Shown here: positions 7,319 to 17,868 of the stretch, in pieces
Numbering within the stretch: the stretch's first letter is position 1
How the letters are laid out: each line of letters starts with the position of its first letter
DNA from: Amycolatopsis sp. EV170708-02-1
GTDB taxonomy: Bacteria > Actinomycetota > Actinomycetes > Mycobacteriales > Pseudonocardiaceae
Direction: 5' to 3'
Assembly: GCF_022479115.1 (NCBI RefSeq)
Contig: NZ_CP092497.1
Span: 4,464,001-4,528,000, forward strand
DNA length: 64,000 bases
The notes under the pieces: model-generated
What the model was told of the DNA's origin: nothing
Database searches by the model: none
What the model saw: the letters and a program-made list of their open reading frames with translations, nothing else
Position numbers and translations under genes: made by a program

Positions 7319-10300
7319 GTGGTCAACGATGCTCGGATTCGTCCTATCCCCGAGCTGTTGGTGGACAACGCTCGTGTGCAGGGGGACAAGATTGCTTACG
7401 AGGACGACTTCCGAGCGGTCACGTGGAGCGAGCTGGAGGCCAGGACCGCTCGGCTCGCGGCAGGGCTCGGAGCCGGCCGCGGCGATCGAGTAGCCCTCCT
7501 GCTCGGCAACGGTGTGGCGCTGGTGGAGGCTTTGCTGGCGGTGAGCAGGGCGGCAGCGGTAGGCGTGCTTGTCAGTCCACACAGTACGGAAGCGGAATTG
7601 GCGCGTTTGTTCGCCGACTGCGAGCCGAGCTTGGTGGTGGCTGATCGGCAGCGGTTGCCACAAGTGCTGGCGCTCGGTTACGACCGGACGAGGGTCGTCG
7701 TCATCGGGACCGAGCCAGGAGACGACCTCGCCCACGTCGAAGGGGCTGCTACCGACCCGGCGCGGCGACCACTCGACGATCTCGGACTCGATGAGCCCGC
7801 GTGGTTGATCTACACCTCTGGCACCGGTGGCGCACCGAAGGCCGCGATCTCCACACAGCGAGCGGCCCTGTGGTCACCGGTGCACTGCTACGGCCCGGTG
7901 TTGGGACTGTCCGCTCAGGACCGGTTGCTGTGGCCGCTGCCGATGTCCCACAGCTTCGCCCATTCCCTTTGTCTGCTGGGTGTCTTGGTGGCCGGCGCGA
8001 CCGCACGAGTCTGCTCCCGCCGGGATCCGGTGATGGTGGCGAACTTGATCGAGACCTTCGAACCGACCGTGCTCGCCGGCGTGCCCGCGACCTATCGCCA
8101 GCTGCTCGCCACCGGCTTGGCGCAGGCCCCGTCGCTGCGGATTTGCCTGACCGCGGGCGCCCCCAGCGACGCGGCCTTGCGCACGGAGGTCGAAGCGGCG
8201 CTCGGTGCGGCGTTGCACGACTGCTACGGCAGCACCGAAACATGCGGCATGATCGCGGTCGAACCCGCGAACGCGCCGCGCGCGCCCGGAACGAGCGGTC
8301 CGCCGATCCCTGGCGTCGAGATCCGGCTGACCAGCCCCGACGATGAGGTGTGGGTGCGGAGCCCAGGCTTGTTCTCTGGCTACCACAACGCGCCCGAGCG
8401 GACCGCTGAGGTGATGTCGGACGGGTGGTATCGCACCGGAGACCAGGGGCGTGTGGACGAGCACGGCTATCTCACGGTCACCGGGCGGGTGACCGATCGC
8501 ATCGCGCGAGGTGGCCACAAGATCGATCCGGTCGAGGTCGAGCGAGTACTGCTCGGTATACCCGGCGTGCATGACGTGGCGGTTGTGGGACGACCACACC
8601 CGCTCATGGGTGAGGCGCCGGTGGCGTTCGTGGTCCCCGCAGGTGACCCCGTCGATCCGGCAGCGCTGCTCAGTGCCTGCGCGGAGGTCCTTTCTCCGTA
8701 CAAGGTTCCAGAGGAAATCCTGCCCATCCCCGCGATCCCGCGTACGGGATCCGGTAAGCCGAAGCGCCGGGTGCTCCGTGACGCGCTGCGTGAGGCGCGC
8801 TCGGACGTGGCCGAAGAGTTCGCCGCGCTGCCATCCGGGGAACGCCGCGCCAGAGTCCTCCAGCTCGTACTGGACGAAATCGTCGCAGTCATCGGTACTC
8901 TGCCTGATCCGCGAACCTCCTTCGCCGACTTCGGTGTCACGTCGCTGCAGGCGACAACGTTGTGGCAGCGCATCGGCACCAGGACCGGGTTACGGCTGGC
9001 AGCCACCCTGGTATGGGAGCACCCCACCCCGGAAACGCTGGCGGCACACCTCGATGGACTGCTGGACGGCGATACGGCCATCGAGGTCACAGACCGGCCG
9101 GTCCCTCGGAACGATCCCTCGGAAACGGTGGCGATCGTCGGGATCGGCTGCCGGTATCCCGGGGGAGTGAGGTCACCTGAGGAACTGTGGCGGCTGGCGC
9201 GCGACGGCCACGACGCGACCGGCGACTTTCCCGTGGATCGGGGCTGGGACCTGGCTTCGTTGTACGATCCGGACTCCGAGCGGGCCGGGACCAGTTATAC
9301 CCGCCGGGGTGGGTTCTTGGCCGACGTGGCGGACTTCGATCCGTCGTTCTTCGGGATCTCACCGCGTGAAGCACTGGCGATGGACCCCCAGCAGCGACTG
9401 CTCCTGGAGGTCGCGTGGGAAGCTCTTGAGCACTCCGGTGTGGCGCCGTCGTCGCTACGCGATACTGAAACCGGAGTCTTCGTCGGTCTGATGCACGGCG
9501 GCTACGGCGCCCGGGTCGAACTGCCCGAGATGGAGTCGCATCTGGTGCTCGGCTCTGCGGGAAGCGTCGCGTCCGGCAGGATCTCCTACGCGCTCGGGCT
9601 CCGCGGTCCATCGATGACGATCGACACGGCCTGTTCGTCGTCACTGGTGGCTATGCACCTTGCCGCCAAGGCGCTGCGCGCGGGTGAGTGCTCGCTCGCG
9701 CTGGCCGGTGGCGTCACGGTGATGGCCACCCCGCTTTCCTTTACCGCGTTCAGCCAGCAGCGAGCGCTGTCCCCGGACGGCCGGTGCCGCTCGTATGCGG
9801 CGGGCGCCGACGGGACGGGGTGGGCCGAAGGCGCTGGCGTGGTCGTACTGGAACGGTTGGAGGACGCCCGCCGCAACGGCCATCCGGTGCTCGCGGTACT
9901 GCGCGGGTCGGCGGTGAACTCCGACGGCGCGTCCAACGGGCTCACCGCGCCCAGCACCGTGGCACAACAGGAGGTCATCCGCCGCGCACTGTCGGACGCT
10001 CATCTGCACGAGTCCGATGTGGACGTCGTCGAGGGACACGGCACAGCGACCAGGCTCGGTGATCCCGTCGAGGTCACCGCGCTGCTCGCCACCTATGGCC
10101 GGAACCGGGCCGAGAACCGGCCACTGCTGCTCGGGTCGGTCAAGTCGAACCTCGGGCACACCCAGGCCGCCGCGGGAGTGGCAGGACTGATCAAACTCAT
10201 CTGGTCGCTGCGTCACGACGAGCTGCCGAGGTCCCTGTACGCCGAGGAACCCACGCCCTACGTCGACTGGTCGGCCGGCGCTGTACGGCTGGTGGCGGAG

Positions 10301-13300
10301 AACACGCCGTGGCCTAGGGGAGAGCGGCCCCGGCGTGGCGCGGTTTCCTCGTTCGGCATCGGCGGCACCAACGCTCATGTCATCGTCGAGGAACCGCCCG
10401 TACCGGCCTCAGTCCCTCGGCCGCCGGTGAGACTGGCCACGGCGCCGTGGACGATCGGAGGCGCCGATGAGACCGGCTTGCGGGCCAACGCGGCCGGCAT
10501 CGCCGCCGCGTTGGCCGATGAGTCCGTTGTAGACATCGCGTATTCGCTCGCGACGACCAGGTCCGCGCTCAGCCACCGGGCGGCCGTGCTCACCGGGGAC
10601 CGCACGGACATGCTCGCCGGTCTTCGTGACTTGGCTCGTGGCGCCGAGAATCCTCTGGTCCGCAAGGCCGTCGCGCGACACGATCCGAGGCCGGTCTTCC
10701 TGTTCACAGGTCAGGGCGCGCAGCGGCCGGGCATGGGGCGGGAACTGGCTGAGGCCTTCCCGGTTTTCGGTGAGGTGTTCCGGTCTGTGAGCGCGGAGTT
10801 CGGGGCGCACCTCGACGTTCCGCTGGCCGACCTGTCCGCGGACCTGCTGGACCGCACGGACTACACACAGCCCGCCCTGTTCGCGTTCGAAGTGGCGATG
10901 AGCGCGCTGCTCGACACGCAGGGTGTCCGCCCAGGGCACGTCGTCGGCCACTCGGTCGGTGAACTGGCCGCGGCGCACGTCGCGGGCGTGCTGTCCCTGC
11001 CCGACGCGGTCCGGCTGGTCGCGGCGCGAGGCCGGGCGATGGCGGCGATGCGCCCAGGTGTGATGGTCTCGGTGCAAACGACCGAGTCCCACGCGGAACA
11101 GCACCTCGACGACGCTGTGGTCATCGCGGCGGTCAACGGGCCCGGTGCTGTGGTGCTCTCCGGAACCACCGCGGCGGTGAACGCCGCGGTCAACCGGATC
11201 GGGCGACCCCACAAGGTGTTGCGCGGCGGGTACGCGTTCCACTCGCCCCTGCTGGACCCGGTCCTCGACGAGTTCCGAGCCGTCGCCGAGTCCGTCACTT
11301 ACCGCCGACCGGCTGTGCCATTTGTGTCGACGCTGACCGGGCGCCCGGAATCCGACGCGCTCACCGATGCAGGTTACTGGGTGCGCCAAGCCCGTGAGGC
11401 GGCTCGCTTCGCCGACGCGATCGGCTGGCTCGCCCAAGCCGGCTCCACGGATTTCGTCGAAGTGGGGCCTGCCGCCGCCCTCACCGTGCTCGCGGACGGA
11501 GTCGTCGACCCGGCGGCGCACGCGACGTTCGTGCCCTCGTCCCGATCCGCCGGAACCGAGCCGGCCGCCCTGCTCGACGCGCTGGCCACCCTGCACGTCC
11601 ACGGAGTGCCCATCGACTGGCCCGCGGTGTACGCGGGCAGCAACGCCCGTCGCTGCGACCTTCCGACCTATCCGTTCCAGCACCAGCGCTACTGGATACA
11701 TCAGGCGCCCGCGTCCCAGAACCGCGCACCGTTGTTGGGTGAGCCACACCCCGACGCCGACGGCCTGGGAACGCGGCACACCAGCCTGGTGTCGACCGCC
11801 AAGCAGCCCTGGCTCGCCGACCACCGGATCGGCGACGACGTGGTCGTGCCCGCGACCGCCTTCGTGGACATGGCGTTCCAAGCGAGCGGATCGGCCCGTT
11901 TGGACGAGCTGGTCGTCCATCAGCCGCTGTTACTGCCGGAGGCGGGCGAAACGCGAGTCCAGGTCGTCGCGGGCGAGCACGACGAGGACGGTCGCCGCAC
12001 GGTCGCCATCTGGTCGGCTCCGGACGGGGACGACGGTGAGTGGACACGGCACGCCACCGCGACAGTCACCTCCGCGATGTCGTGTGAGCATGAGGAAACT
12101 CCCGGCGCGTGGCCGCCCGCCGGTGCGGAACGGGTACCGATCGACTATGGCGAACTGGCTGGGCGCGGTCACCACTACGGCCCTGCTTTCCGAGCCGTCA
12201 CCGCACTGTGGCGCCTGGGCGACGAGTTGTTCGCCGACGTTGACCTCCCAAGCGGCGAGGCTCAGGAAGTCGCCGCGCATTCCCTCCATCCGTGCCTGCT
12301 CGACGCCGCCCTGCACGCCTCGTTGCTGGCCACGGCCCCGGACGAACAAGCCGCGGTGCGAGTCCCCTTCGCCTTCACCGGCGTCGAACTCCACCGGACC
12401 GACGCGGTAGCGGCGCGCGTGCGGATCACTCGCAACGGCCCGGACGACGTGCGGGTCAGGCTCACCGATCCGGCGGGCAGGCCGGTTTCGACCATCGAGT
12501 CGCTGGTGACGAGACGGCTCGACGGTCGTGCCCACGCCGACGCGCTCGGCGCACGTGCGCTGCACCGTGTCGAGTGGGGTCCCGTCCCGCCTGGACTCGT
12601 TGCGCGTGAACCTGCCGCGACGCCGGGTGAGGTGTTCGACACCCGCACGATCGAGGCGACCGGGACGCCGCCGGAACGCACCAAGCGGTTGGTCGCGGCC
12701 ACACTCGACCGCCTGCAGAAGCCGCACACCGGCCGGCTCGTAGTGGTCACCCACAACGCTACTGGCGCTGATCCAGACCTCGCCGCGGCCGCGGTCTGGG
12801 GAATGGTGGGCAGCGCCCAACAGGAACAACCCGGCAGCATCGTGCTCGTCGATCTGTGCGGCGACCCGGTGTCGGAGGCCGCACTGGGCAGGGCCATCGC
12901 ATCGGGTGCGGCGCAGGTCTCCGTCCGCGGCGGACAGCTCCTGACCCCCAGGCTGGTGCGCGCGCCCATCCCGGACGGCGACCCCATCCCACTGAGCGGC
13001 GACGGAACACTACTGATCACCGGCGGCACTGGCGCACTGGGCAGGACACTCGCGCGCCACCTCGTGTCCGAACGCGGTGCTCGGCACCTGACCTTGGCAA
13101 GCCGCCGCGGTGAACGACCGGACTGGGCGGACGAACTGGCTGCCGAGGTCGTCGTCGTGTCTTGTGACGTGAGCGACCGAGCTGCCGTCGATCGACTCGT
13201 CGCCTCATGTCATCCGCCGCTGACCGCGGTGTTCCATCTCGCGGGTGTGCTGGACGACGGGGTGCTGAGCGCCATGGATCCCAAGCGGTTCGCGGAGGTG

Positions 13301-14854
13301 CTCGCCCCGAAAGCGGATGCCTCCTGGCATCTGCACGAAGCCACAGCGGACCTGGAGCTCTCGGCGTTCGTGCTCTACTCGTCCGCCGCTGGCGTGCTCG
13401 GCAGGCCGGGTCAGTCGAACTACGCGGCGGCGAACAGCTTCCTCGACGCCTTGGCCAGGCACCGGGTCGCCCACGGATTGCCTGCCCGGTCGTTGGCCTG
13501 GGGACTGTGGGCGTCGGACGGCGGCATGGACGGGCGCACTCCGCGGCAGACCGACGGCGTGCTGCCTCTCAGCGAGGCTACCGGCATGGCCGCGTTCGAG
13601 CTGGCGATGCGCACGGATGAACCCGTGCTCGTACCCATTTTGCTGGACGCGCGACCACAGGGCCCTCCACCCGCGATCGTGCGGGATCTGTTCCCGGCCG
13701 CCGCGGAGGCCGAGCCTGCTCCCTGGTCCCACACCCTCGCCGAGGCGCCACCGGAAGAGCGCGTCGCCATGCTCACCGAGCTGCTTCGCACCGAGCTCGC
13801 GGCGGTTCTCGGCTTTCCGGACACGGCTTCGATGCCATCCGACAAGAACTTCACCGACCTCGGATTCGACTCGCTGACGGCGTTGCAGCTGCGTAACCGG
13901 CTCAGCGCGTCGACCGGGCTGCGGCTGAGCCCGACGACCGTGTTCGACCATCCGACGCTGCCGCGGCTGACCGACCACGTTCACGGACTGCTGATGAATT
14001 CCGCGCCTGCCGAGCAGGAGCCTGCGCAGAACCTACGGCCGGCCGCGCTATATCACCGGATCCTGCGAGACCAAGATCCGTTCAAGGCGATGAGTCTGAA
14101 GTACTTGGCCTCGTACGCACTGCCGTCATTCTCCTCCTCGGAACGGTCGCGGCACGCGGTCGCGCCGACGCTGCTCGCCTCGGGAAAGGGCGACCCGGTG
14201 TTGTGTTACCTGCCCAGCTATCTGGCGGTCGGTGACCCCACGCCCACTCATCTGTGCAAGCAGTTCGACGGTAGGCATGACTTCTTCCTCTTGAGCTATC
14301 CGGGGTTCGGCACAGATCGGGCTGTACCGGTGGACGTGGAAACGCTCGTCCGCACGTTCGCCGACTCGGTACGCGCCATCGCGGAGGATCGGCCGATCGT
14401 CCTGGTCGGACATTGCGCGGGCGGTGTGGTGGCACACGCTTTGGCGGCCCACCTCGCCGACACCGGTGTGGCTCCGTCCGGTGTGGTGCTTCTCGAAACC
14501 GACCACGGGGTGACGAACCGCGACGACGCCCGCGCGCTCGCGTTGCTGGCCGCCGAAAGACGTCGCCCAAGCGAGCTCTATGACGATCCGGCGGCGGACG
14601 TGGTGGCGCTCGCGAGTGGTGGTTATTGCAGGATCTTCGACGGCTGGCAGCCCGAGGCGTCGCCCGTGCCGACACTGCTGGTTCGCGGTGGTCCGACGCC
14701 GGAGATGACCGAGGCCGACCCGGCGCGCGACTGGAAGCCGCGCTGGCCGTTGCCACATTCCCCGATCGACGTGCCAGGGCACCACGACACGGTGCTCACC
14801 GACCACGCCGACACCACCGCGGCGGCGATCCGGACCTGGATCGAGCAGCGCTAG
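7319..14854 (+). CDS. Single-module type I PKS: ligase-ACP-KS-AT-DH-KR-ACP-TE
   Basis: A 2,511-residue synthase. Domains by approximate residue: AMP-dependent ligase 1-500 (IYTSGTGGAPK, YRTGD); ACP1 515-580 (Ser541, GVTSL); KS 602-1025 (Cys772 in DTACSSS); AT 1125-1415 (Ser1212 in GHSVGE, and YAFHS, closest to malonyl-type); DH 1470-1735 (His1502, Asp1662); KR 1895-2085 (TGGTGALG, Tyr2035, LDD at 1978, so B-type); ACP2 (Ser2185, LGFDSL); TE 2281-2511. There is no ER. The TE has GHCAGG, giving Cys2366 where Ser is normal, with His2488. The DH motif reads HRIGDDVVVP, with Asp where the HxxxGxxxxP Gly is expected. The loader plus one module implies iterative extension of an aryl acid, probably 3-hydroxybenzoate. 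The GTG at 7319 has a G-rich site just upstream. The stop shares CTAG with the convergent regulator. Confidence 0.93.
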   Translation: MVNDARIRPIPELLVDNARVQGDKIAYEDDFRAVTWSELEARTARLAAGLGAGRGDRVALLLGNGVALVEALLAVSRAAAVGVLVSPHSTEAELARLFADCEPSLVVADRQRLPQVLALGYDRTRVVVIGTEPGDDLAHVEGAATDPARRPLDDLGLDEPAWLIYTSGTGGAPKAAISTQRAALWSPVHCYGPVLGLSAQDRLLWPLPMSHSFAHSLCLLGVLVAGATARVCSRRDPVMVANLIETFEPTVLAGVPATYRQLLATGLAQAPSLRICLTAGAPSDAALRTEVEAALGAALHDCYGSTETCGMIAVEPANAPRAPGTSGPPIPGVEIRLTSPDDEVWVRSPGLFSGYHNAPERTAEVMSDGWYRTGDQGRVDEHGYLTVTGRVTDRIARGGHKIDPVEVERVLLGIPGVHDVAVVGRPHPLMGEAPVAFVVPAGDPVDPAALLSACAEVLSPYKVPEEILPIPAIPRTGSGKPKRRVLRDALREARSDVAEEFAALPSGERRARVLQLVLDEIVAVIGTLPDPRTSFADFGVTSLQATTLWQRIGTRTGLRLAATLVWEHPTPETLAAHLDGLLDGDTAIEVTDRPVPRNDPSETVAIVGIGCRYPGGVRSPEELWRLARDGHDATGDFPVDRGWDLASLYDPDSERAGTSYTRRGGFLADVADFDPSFFGISPREALAMDPQQRLLLEVAWEALEHSGVAPSSLRDTETGVFVGLMHGGYGARVELPEMESHLVLGSAGSVASGRISYALGLRGPSMTIDTACSSSLVAMHLAAKALRAGECSLALAGGVTVMATPLSFTAFSQQRALSPDGRCRSYAAGADGTGWAEGAGVVVLERLEDARRNGHPVLAVLRGSAVNSDGASNGLTAPSTVAQQEVIRRALSDAHLHESDVDVVEGHGTATRLGDPVEVTALLATYGRNRAENRPLLLGSVKSNLGHTQAAAGVAGLIKLIWSLRHDELPRSLYAEEPTPYVDWSAGAVRLVAENTPWPRGERPRRGAVSSFGIGGTNAHVIVEEPPVPASVPRPPVRLATAPWTIGGADETGLRANAAGIAAALADESVVDIAYSLATTRSALSHRAAVLTGDRTDMLAGLRDLARGAENPLVRKAVARHDPRPVFLFTGQGAQRPGMGRELAEAFPVFGEVFRSVSAEFGAHLDVPLADLSADLLDRTDYTQPALFAFEVAMSALLDTQGVRPGHVVGHSVGELAAAHVAGVLSLPDAVRLVAARGRAMAAMRPGVMVSVQTTESHAEQHLDDAVVIAAVNGPGAVVLSGTTAAVNAAVNRIGRPHKVLRGGYAFHSPLLDPVLDEFRAVAESVTYRRPAVPFVSTLTGRPESDALTDAGYWVRQAREAARFADAIGWLAQAGSTDFVEVGPAAALTVLADGVVDPAAHATFVPSSRSAGTEPAALLDALATLHVHGVPIDWPAVYAGSNARRCDLPTYPFQHQRYWIHQAPASQNRAPLLGEPHPDADGLGTRHTSLVSTAKQPWLADHRIGDDVVVPATAFVDMAFQASGSARLDELVVHQPLLLPEAGETRVQVVAGEHDEDGRRTVAIWSAPDGDDGEWTRHATATVTSAMSCEHEETPGAWPPAGAERVPIDYGELAGRGHHYGPAFRAVTALWRLGDELFADVDLPSGEAQEVAAHSLHPCLLDAALHASLLATAPDEQAAVRVPFAFTGVELHRTDAVAARVRITRNGPDDVRVRLTDPAGRPVSTIESLVTRRLDGRAHADALGARALHRVEWGPVPPGLVAREPAATPGEVFDTRTIEATGTPPERTKRLVAATLDRLQKPHTGRLVVVTHNATGADPDLAAAAVWGMVGSAQQEQPGSIVLVDLCGDPVSEAALGRAIASGAAQVSVRGGQLLTPRLVRAPIPDGDPIPLSGDGTLLITGGTGALGRTLARHLVSERGARHLTLASRRGERPDWADELAAEVVVVSCDVSDRAAVDRLVASCHPPLTAVFHLAGVLDDGVLSAMDPKRFAEVLAPKADASWHLHEATADLELSAFVLYSSAAGVLGRPGQSNYAAANSFLDALARHRVAHGLPARSLAWGLWASDGGMDGRTPRQTDGVLPLSEATGMAAFELAMRTDEPVLVPILLDARPQGPPPAIVRDLFPAAAEAEPAPWSHTLAEAPPEERVAMLTELLRTELAAVLGFPDTASMPSDKNFTDLGFDSLTALQLRNRLSASTGLRLSPTTVFDHPTLPRLTDHVHGLLMNSAPAEQEPAQNLRPAALYHRILRDQDPFKAMSLKYLASYALPSFSSSERSRHAVAPTLLASGKGDPVLCYLPSYLAVGDPTPTHLCKQFDGRHDFFLLSYPGFGTDRAVPVDVETLVRTFADSVRAIAEDRPIVLVGHCAGGVVAHALAAHLADTGVAPSGVVLLETDHGVTNRDDARALALLAAERRRPSELYDDPAADVVALASGGYCRIFDGWQPEASPVPTLLVRGGPTPEMTEADPARDWKPRWPLPHSPIDVPGHHDTVLTDHADTTAAAIRTWIEQR

Positions 14855-17730
14855 TCCGAAGCCATGGCGGCGACGAGGTCCGCCGGAATCGCGTACTTCT
14901 CCATGATCCCTGCGGCCAGCCGAGCGAAGCGGTCCGCCTCTTCCAACTGGCCGAGCTCGAGAAGAACCTGCTGGAGAGAGGTGAGCACCCGTACCTCGCC
15001 CAGAGCGTTGCCCAGCTGCTGCGCGACGACCAAGGACTGGTTCAAGTAGACCGCCGCTTCTTCGAGGCTGCCTTGATCGTGCTTGATCCGGCCCAGATCA
15101 CGGAGAACGTGGCTTTCGAGCAGCAGATGTGGTTGTGCCTGGCGCTGATAGACCTGGAGTCCTTCGCGCACGAGCGCCTCCGCCTCAAGCAGCTTTCCCT
15201 GCTTTCGGTAGACCGTCCCCTGCAGGCTCAGAAGCCACACATCGCTGAAGCCGTCACCTTCCTCACGCACGATGGGGAGTGCGCGGGCGCAACATTCGAG
15301 TGCTTTGGCGAATTCGTCCTTGAGGTAGTGGACGTGGGCCGAACCGGCCAGGGCGACCGCCTCGTGCAGTCGAGCGTCGGGGTGCGCGGCACCGGCGTTA
15401 CGCCAGTACTCCCGGCTCGCGGTGAAGCATTCCATCGCCTTGTCGATCCGGCGAGCGTAGTTGTACGCGTGCGCGATGGAACCGATCGACCACATGCGCG
15501 CGTAGTCGTCGCCGCGCCGCTCGGCCGCGACGACGGCGAGTTCCTGCAGTTCGATCCATTCGTCGATGTCCGGGCCGAACCTGAGGTACTCCCATACCGC
15601 GGAAACGATCTTCCAGACGTGTTCGTCGTAGCCGAGTTCGGCGGCGTAACGAACGATGCTGCGCAGAGCGGAGGATTCCGCGATCACCCACTGCGCGGCG
15701 GCCGTGCTGTCGGCGAACTCGACGGGGTCGCAGTCGTCGGGCGGCGGCTCGAGTCGCATCCGCCTCTTGCCCCTGGCGGGTTCGAGCACCCGGTTCGAGT
15801 TGTCCAGGGTATACAGGTACCAGTCGAGCAGGTGACGAGTGGCCGCCGACCGTTGCTCGACCGTCTCGTCCTCTCGAACGAGCTCTTTGGCGTACAGGTG
15901 AATCAGGTCGTGGATTTGATACCTGCCGCGGCCCGACCAGGTGATGAGATGGCTGTTGGCGAGTATGTCCAGCAGCCGGCGCGCTTCCACGACCGAGGTC
16001 CCGTGCAGCGCGGCGGCTGCTCCGGCGCTGATCTCCTCGCCGGGATACAGCCCGAGCCTGCGGAACATCCTTGCCGGTTCCGGTTTGAGTGCCTGGTACG
16101 ACCAGGAGAACACCGGCCGTATCCCCTCGGTGTCCGTACCCTCGGGCGCCAGGGCGCTGAGCCGGTCACCTTCTCTGCTCAGTTCGGCCACGACGTCGCG
16201 GACCCGCAGATCGGTCCGTAGCGCGAGCCGCCGCGCCACGATGCTCAGCGCGAGCGGCAGATGTCCACAGAGGGCCGCGATCCGGTCAAGGTCTTCGGAG
16301 ACTCCGGAAGTACGCGTGTCACCGACACTGCGGGCGAGGAACGTCCTGGACTCAGCCGGGCGCAGCGGCCGGAGGTCGAGGACCTGTGCCCCGTCGTGCA
16401 CGACCAGGCCGTCGAGTCGGTTCCGGCTCGTGATCAGGACGAGGCAAGACGATCCGGGGAGCAGCGGCCGGACCTGCTCGCTGGTCAACGCGTTGTCCAA
16501 GAGCAGAAGCATGCGTTTGCCCGAGAGCATGCTCCGGAACCGGGCACTGAGTTCGGCCAGGCCCTCACCCGGCGTGGTGGCGTAACCGCCGAGATCACCC
16601 AACAGCTTGGCGAGCGCCTGGGTCGGATTGACCGGCGGTTCGTGCGGGTCGAAACCGCGGAGGTTGACGAACAGCTGGCCGTCGGGGAACCGATCCGTGA
16701 GGTCGTGGGCCAGGTGCACGCTCATGGTGGTCTTGCCGACGCCGCCAGGCCCGCTGATGATGCCGATCGCCGGAGCGGCGGGGGAATGGCCCGGCGCTTC
16801 CTGAGTCACGAACTCCCGTAGCTGCGAAAGCTCGATGGTGCGGCCGATGAAGGAGGGGATCGCGGTGGGTAGTTGTGCTGGAACCGACTGGGTACCAGGC
16901 GACTCCGAGCCTGCGAGATCGGCTCGCTGCGGGATGCCGGTCAGCAGCTCCGGGTCACCGTCCGCGATCCTGTCCCGCAGCCGGGTAAGGAATGGACTCG
17001 GGTCGATACCGAGCTCGCGGGCCAGCATGTTCCGCACATCCGCGAAGACCGCCAAGGCGTCCGCCTGCTTGCCGCTGCGGTACAGGGCCTGCATGAGCAA
17101 GCTCTGTGGACGTTCGCGGATGGGGTAGTCGGCGGCCAGCGCGCGGAGTTCGCCGAGCGCGTCGTCGTGCCGTCCTTGGATCAGCAGCGCGGTCGCATGG
17201 TCCTCGATCAGTCCGAATCGCTGTTCCTGCAGACGCTGCCGGGCGCCATCCACGAACGGCCCGGTGGTACCGGCCAGCGGATTCTCGCGCCAGAGACTCA
17301 GCGCGCTCTCGAGTTCCCTGGCAGCGGTCCGTGGATCCGACGCCAGCAACGAATGTCCTGTCGCCAGGTGGGTGGTGAACCGGTCGACGTCGACGTCCAA
17401 CTGTTCCGCGGACAGCCGATAGCCAGGTGACGCCGAACGCAGGCGGCCGGTCAGGGACCGCGAATCACGATGGGGATCCAGAGCCCGGCGGAGTCCGCTG
17501 ATGTAGGTGTAGACGCTGGCGACCGGGTTGCCCGGCGGCGTCTCGCCCCACAGGCCGTCGATGATCTCCTCTAGGGAAACGATCTCTCCCGCTCGCATCG
17601 CGAGCATGGCGAACAGCGTGCGCCGGACAGCCGGCCCAAGGTCGACTTCCCGGACGCCCAGGAACGCCCGTACTGGTCCGAAGAGCTGAACGGACAGCTC
17701 ATTCTCACGATCGCGACTACGTTCCGTCAC
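14851..17730 (-). CDS. SARP-type regulator with NB-ARC and TPR domains (AfsR-like), copy 1
   Basis: A 959-residue cytosolic activator. An OmpR-like winged helix (first about 100 residues) is followed by a bacterial transcriptional activation domain to about 260, then an NB-ARC ATPase (Walker A GGVGKTT near 330, LLLLDNA Walker B, GHLPLAL motif) and C-terminal tetratricopeptide repeats. AfsR/SARP proteins bind heptamer repeats upstream of biosynthetic promoters, and the ATPase-TPR part is thought to gate activity. The GTG start has AGGAG four bases upstream. It converges on the synthase gene with the two stop codons overlapping in CTAG, so transcripts of the two may interfere. It is closely similar throughout to the next gene, indicating tandem duplication. 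Confidence 0.92.
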   Translation of the reverse strand: MTERSRDRENELSVQLFGPVRAFLGVREVDLGPAVRRTLFAMLAMRAGEIVSLEEIIDGLWGETPPGNPVASVYTYISGLRRALDPHRDSRSLTGRLRSASPGYRLSAEQLDVDVDRFTTHLATGHSLLASDPRTAARELESALSLWRENPLAGTTGPFVDGARQRLQEQRFGLIEDHATALLIQGRHDDALGELRALAADYPIRERPQSLLMQALYRSGKQADALAVFADVRNMLARELGIDPSPFLTRLRDRIADGDPELLTGIPQRADLAGSESPGTQSVPAQLPTAIPSFIGRTIELSQLREFVTQEAPGHSPAAPAIGIISGPGGVGKTTMSVHLAHDLTDRFPDGQLFVNLRGFDPHEPPVNPTQALAKLLGDLGGYATTPGEGLAELSARFRSMLSGKRMLLLLDNALTSEQVRPLLPGSSCLVLITSRNRLDGLVVHDGAQVLDLRPLRPAESRTFLARSVGDTRTSGVSEDLDRIAALCGHLPLALSIVARRLALRTDLRVRDVVAELSREGDRLSALAPEGTDTEGIRPVFSWSYQALKPEPARMFRRLGLYPGEEISAGAAAALHGTSVVEARRLLDILANSHLITWSGRGRYQIHDLIHLYAKELVREDETVEQRSAATRHLLDWYLYTLDNSNRVLEPARGKRRMRLEPPPDDCDPVEFADSTAAAQWVIAESSALRSIVRYAAELGYDEHVWKIVSAVWEYLRFGPDIDEWIELQELAVVAAERRGDDYARMWSIGSIAHAYNYARRIDKAMECFTASREYWRNAGAAHPDARLHEAVALAGSAHVHYLKDEFAKALECCARALPIVREEGDGFSDVWLLSLQGTVYRKQGKLLEAEALVREGLQVYQRQAQPHLLLESHVLRDLGRIKHDQGSLEEAAVYLNQSLVVAQQLGNALGEVRVLTSLQQVLLELGQLEEADRFARLAAGIMEKYAIPADLVAAMASD

Positions 17731-17868
17731 GGTGCTCCTGATCCGTCGGTCGTCATGACCTCAGCCGTGCTGCACGCAGCGTTACTCGAATCTGACACTG
17801 AGCGAGGATGCTACTCGACTCATCGTGCGAGTTCAAAACGGGTCAGGGAAGAACTTCCGACGTCTTGT

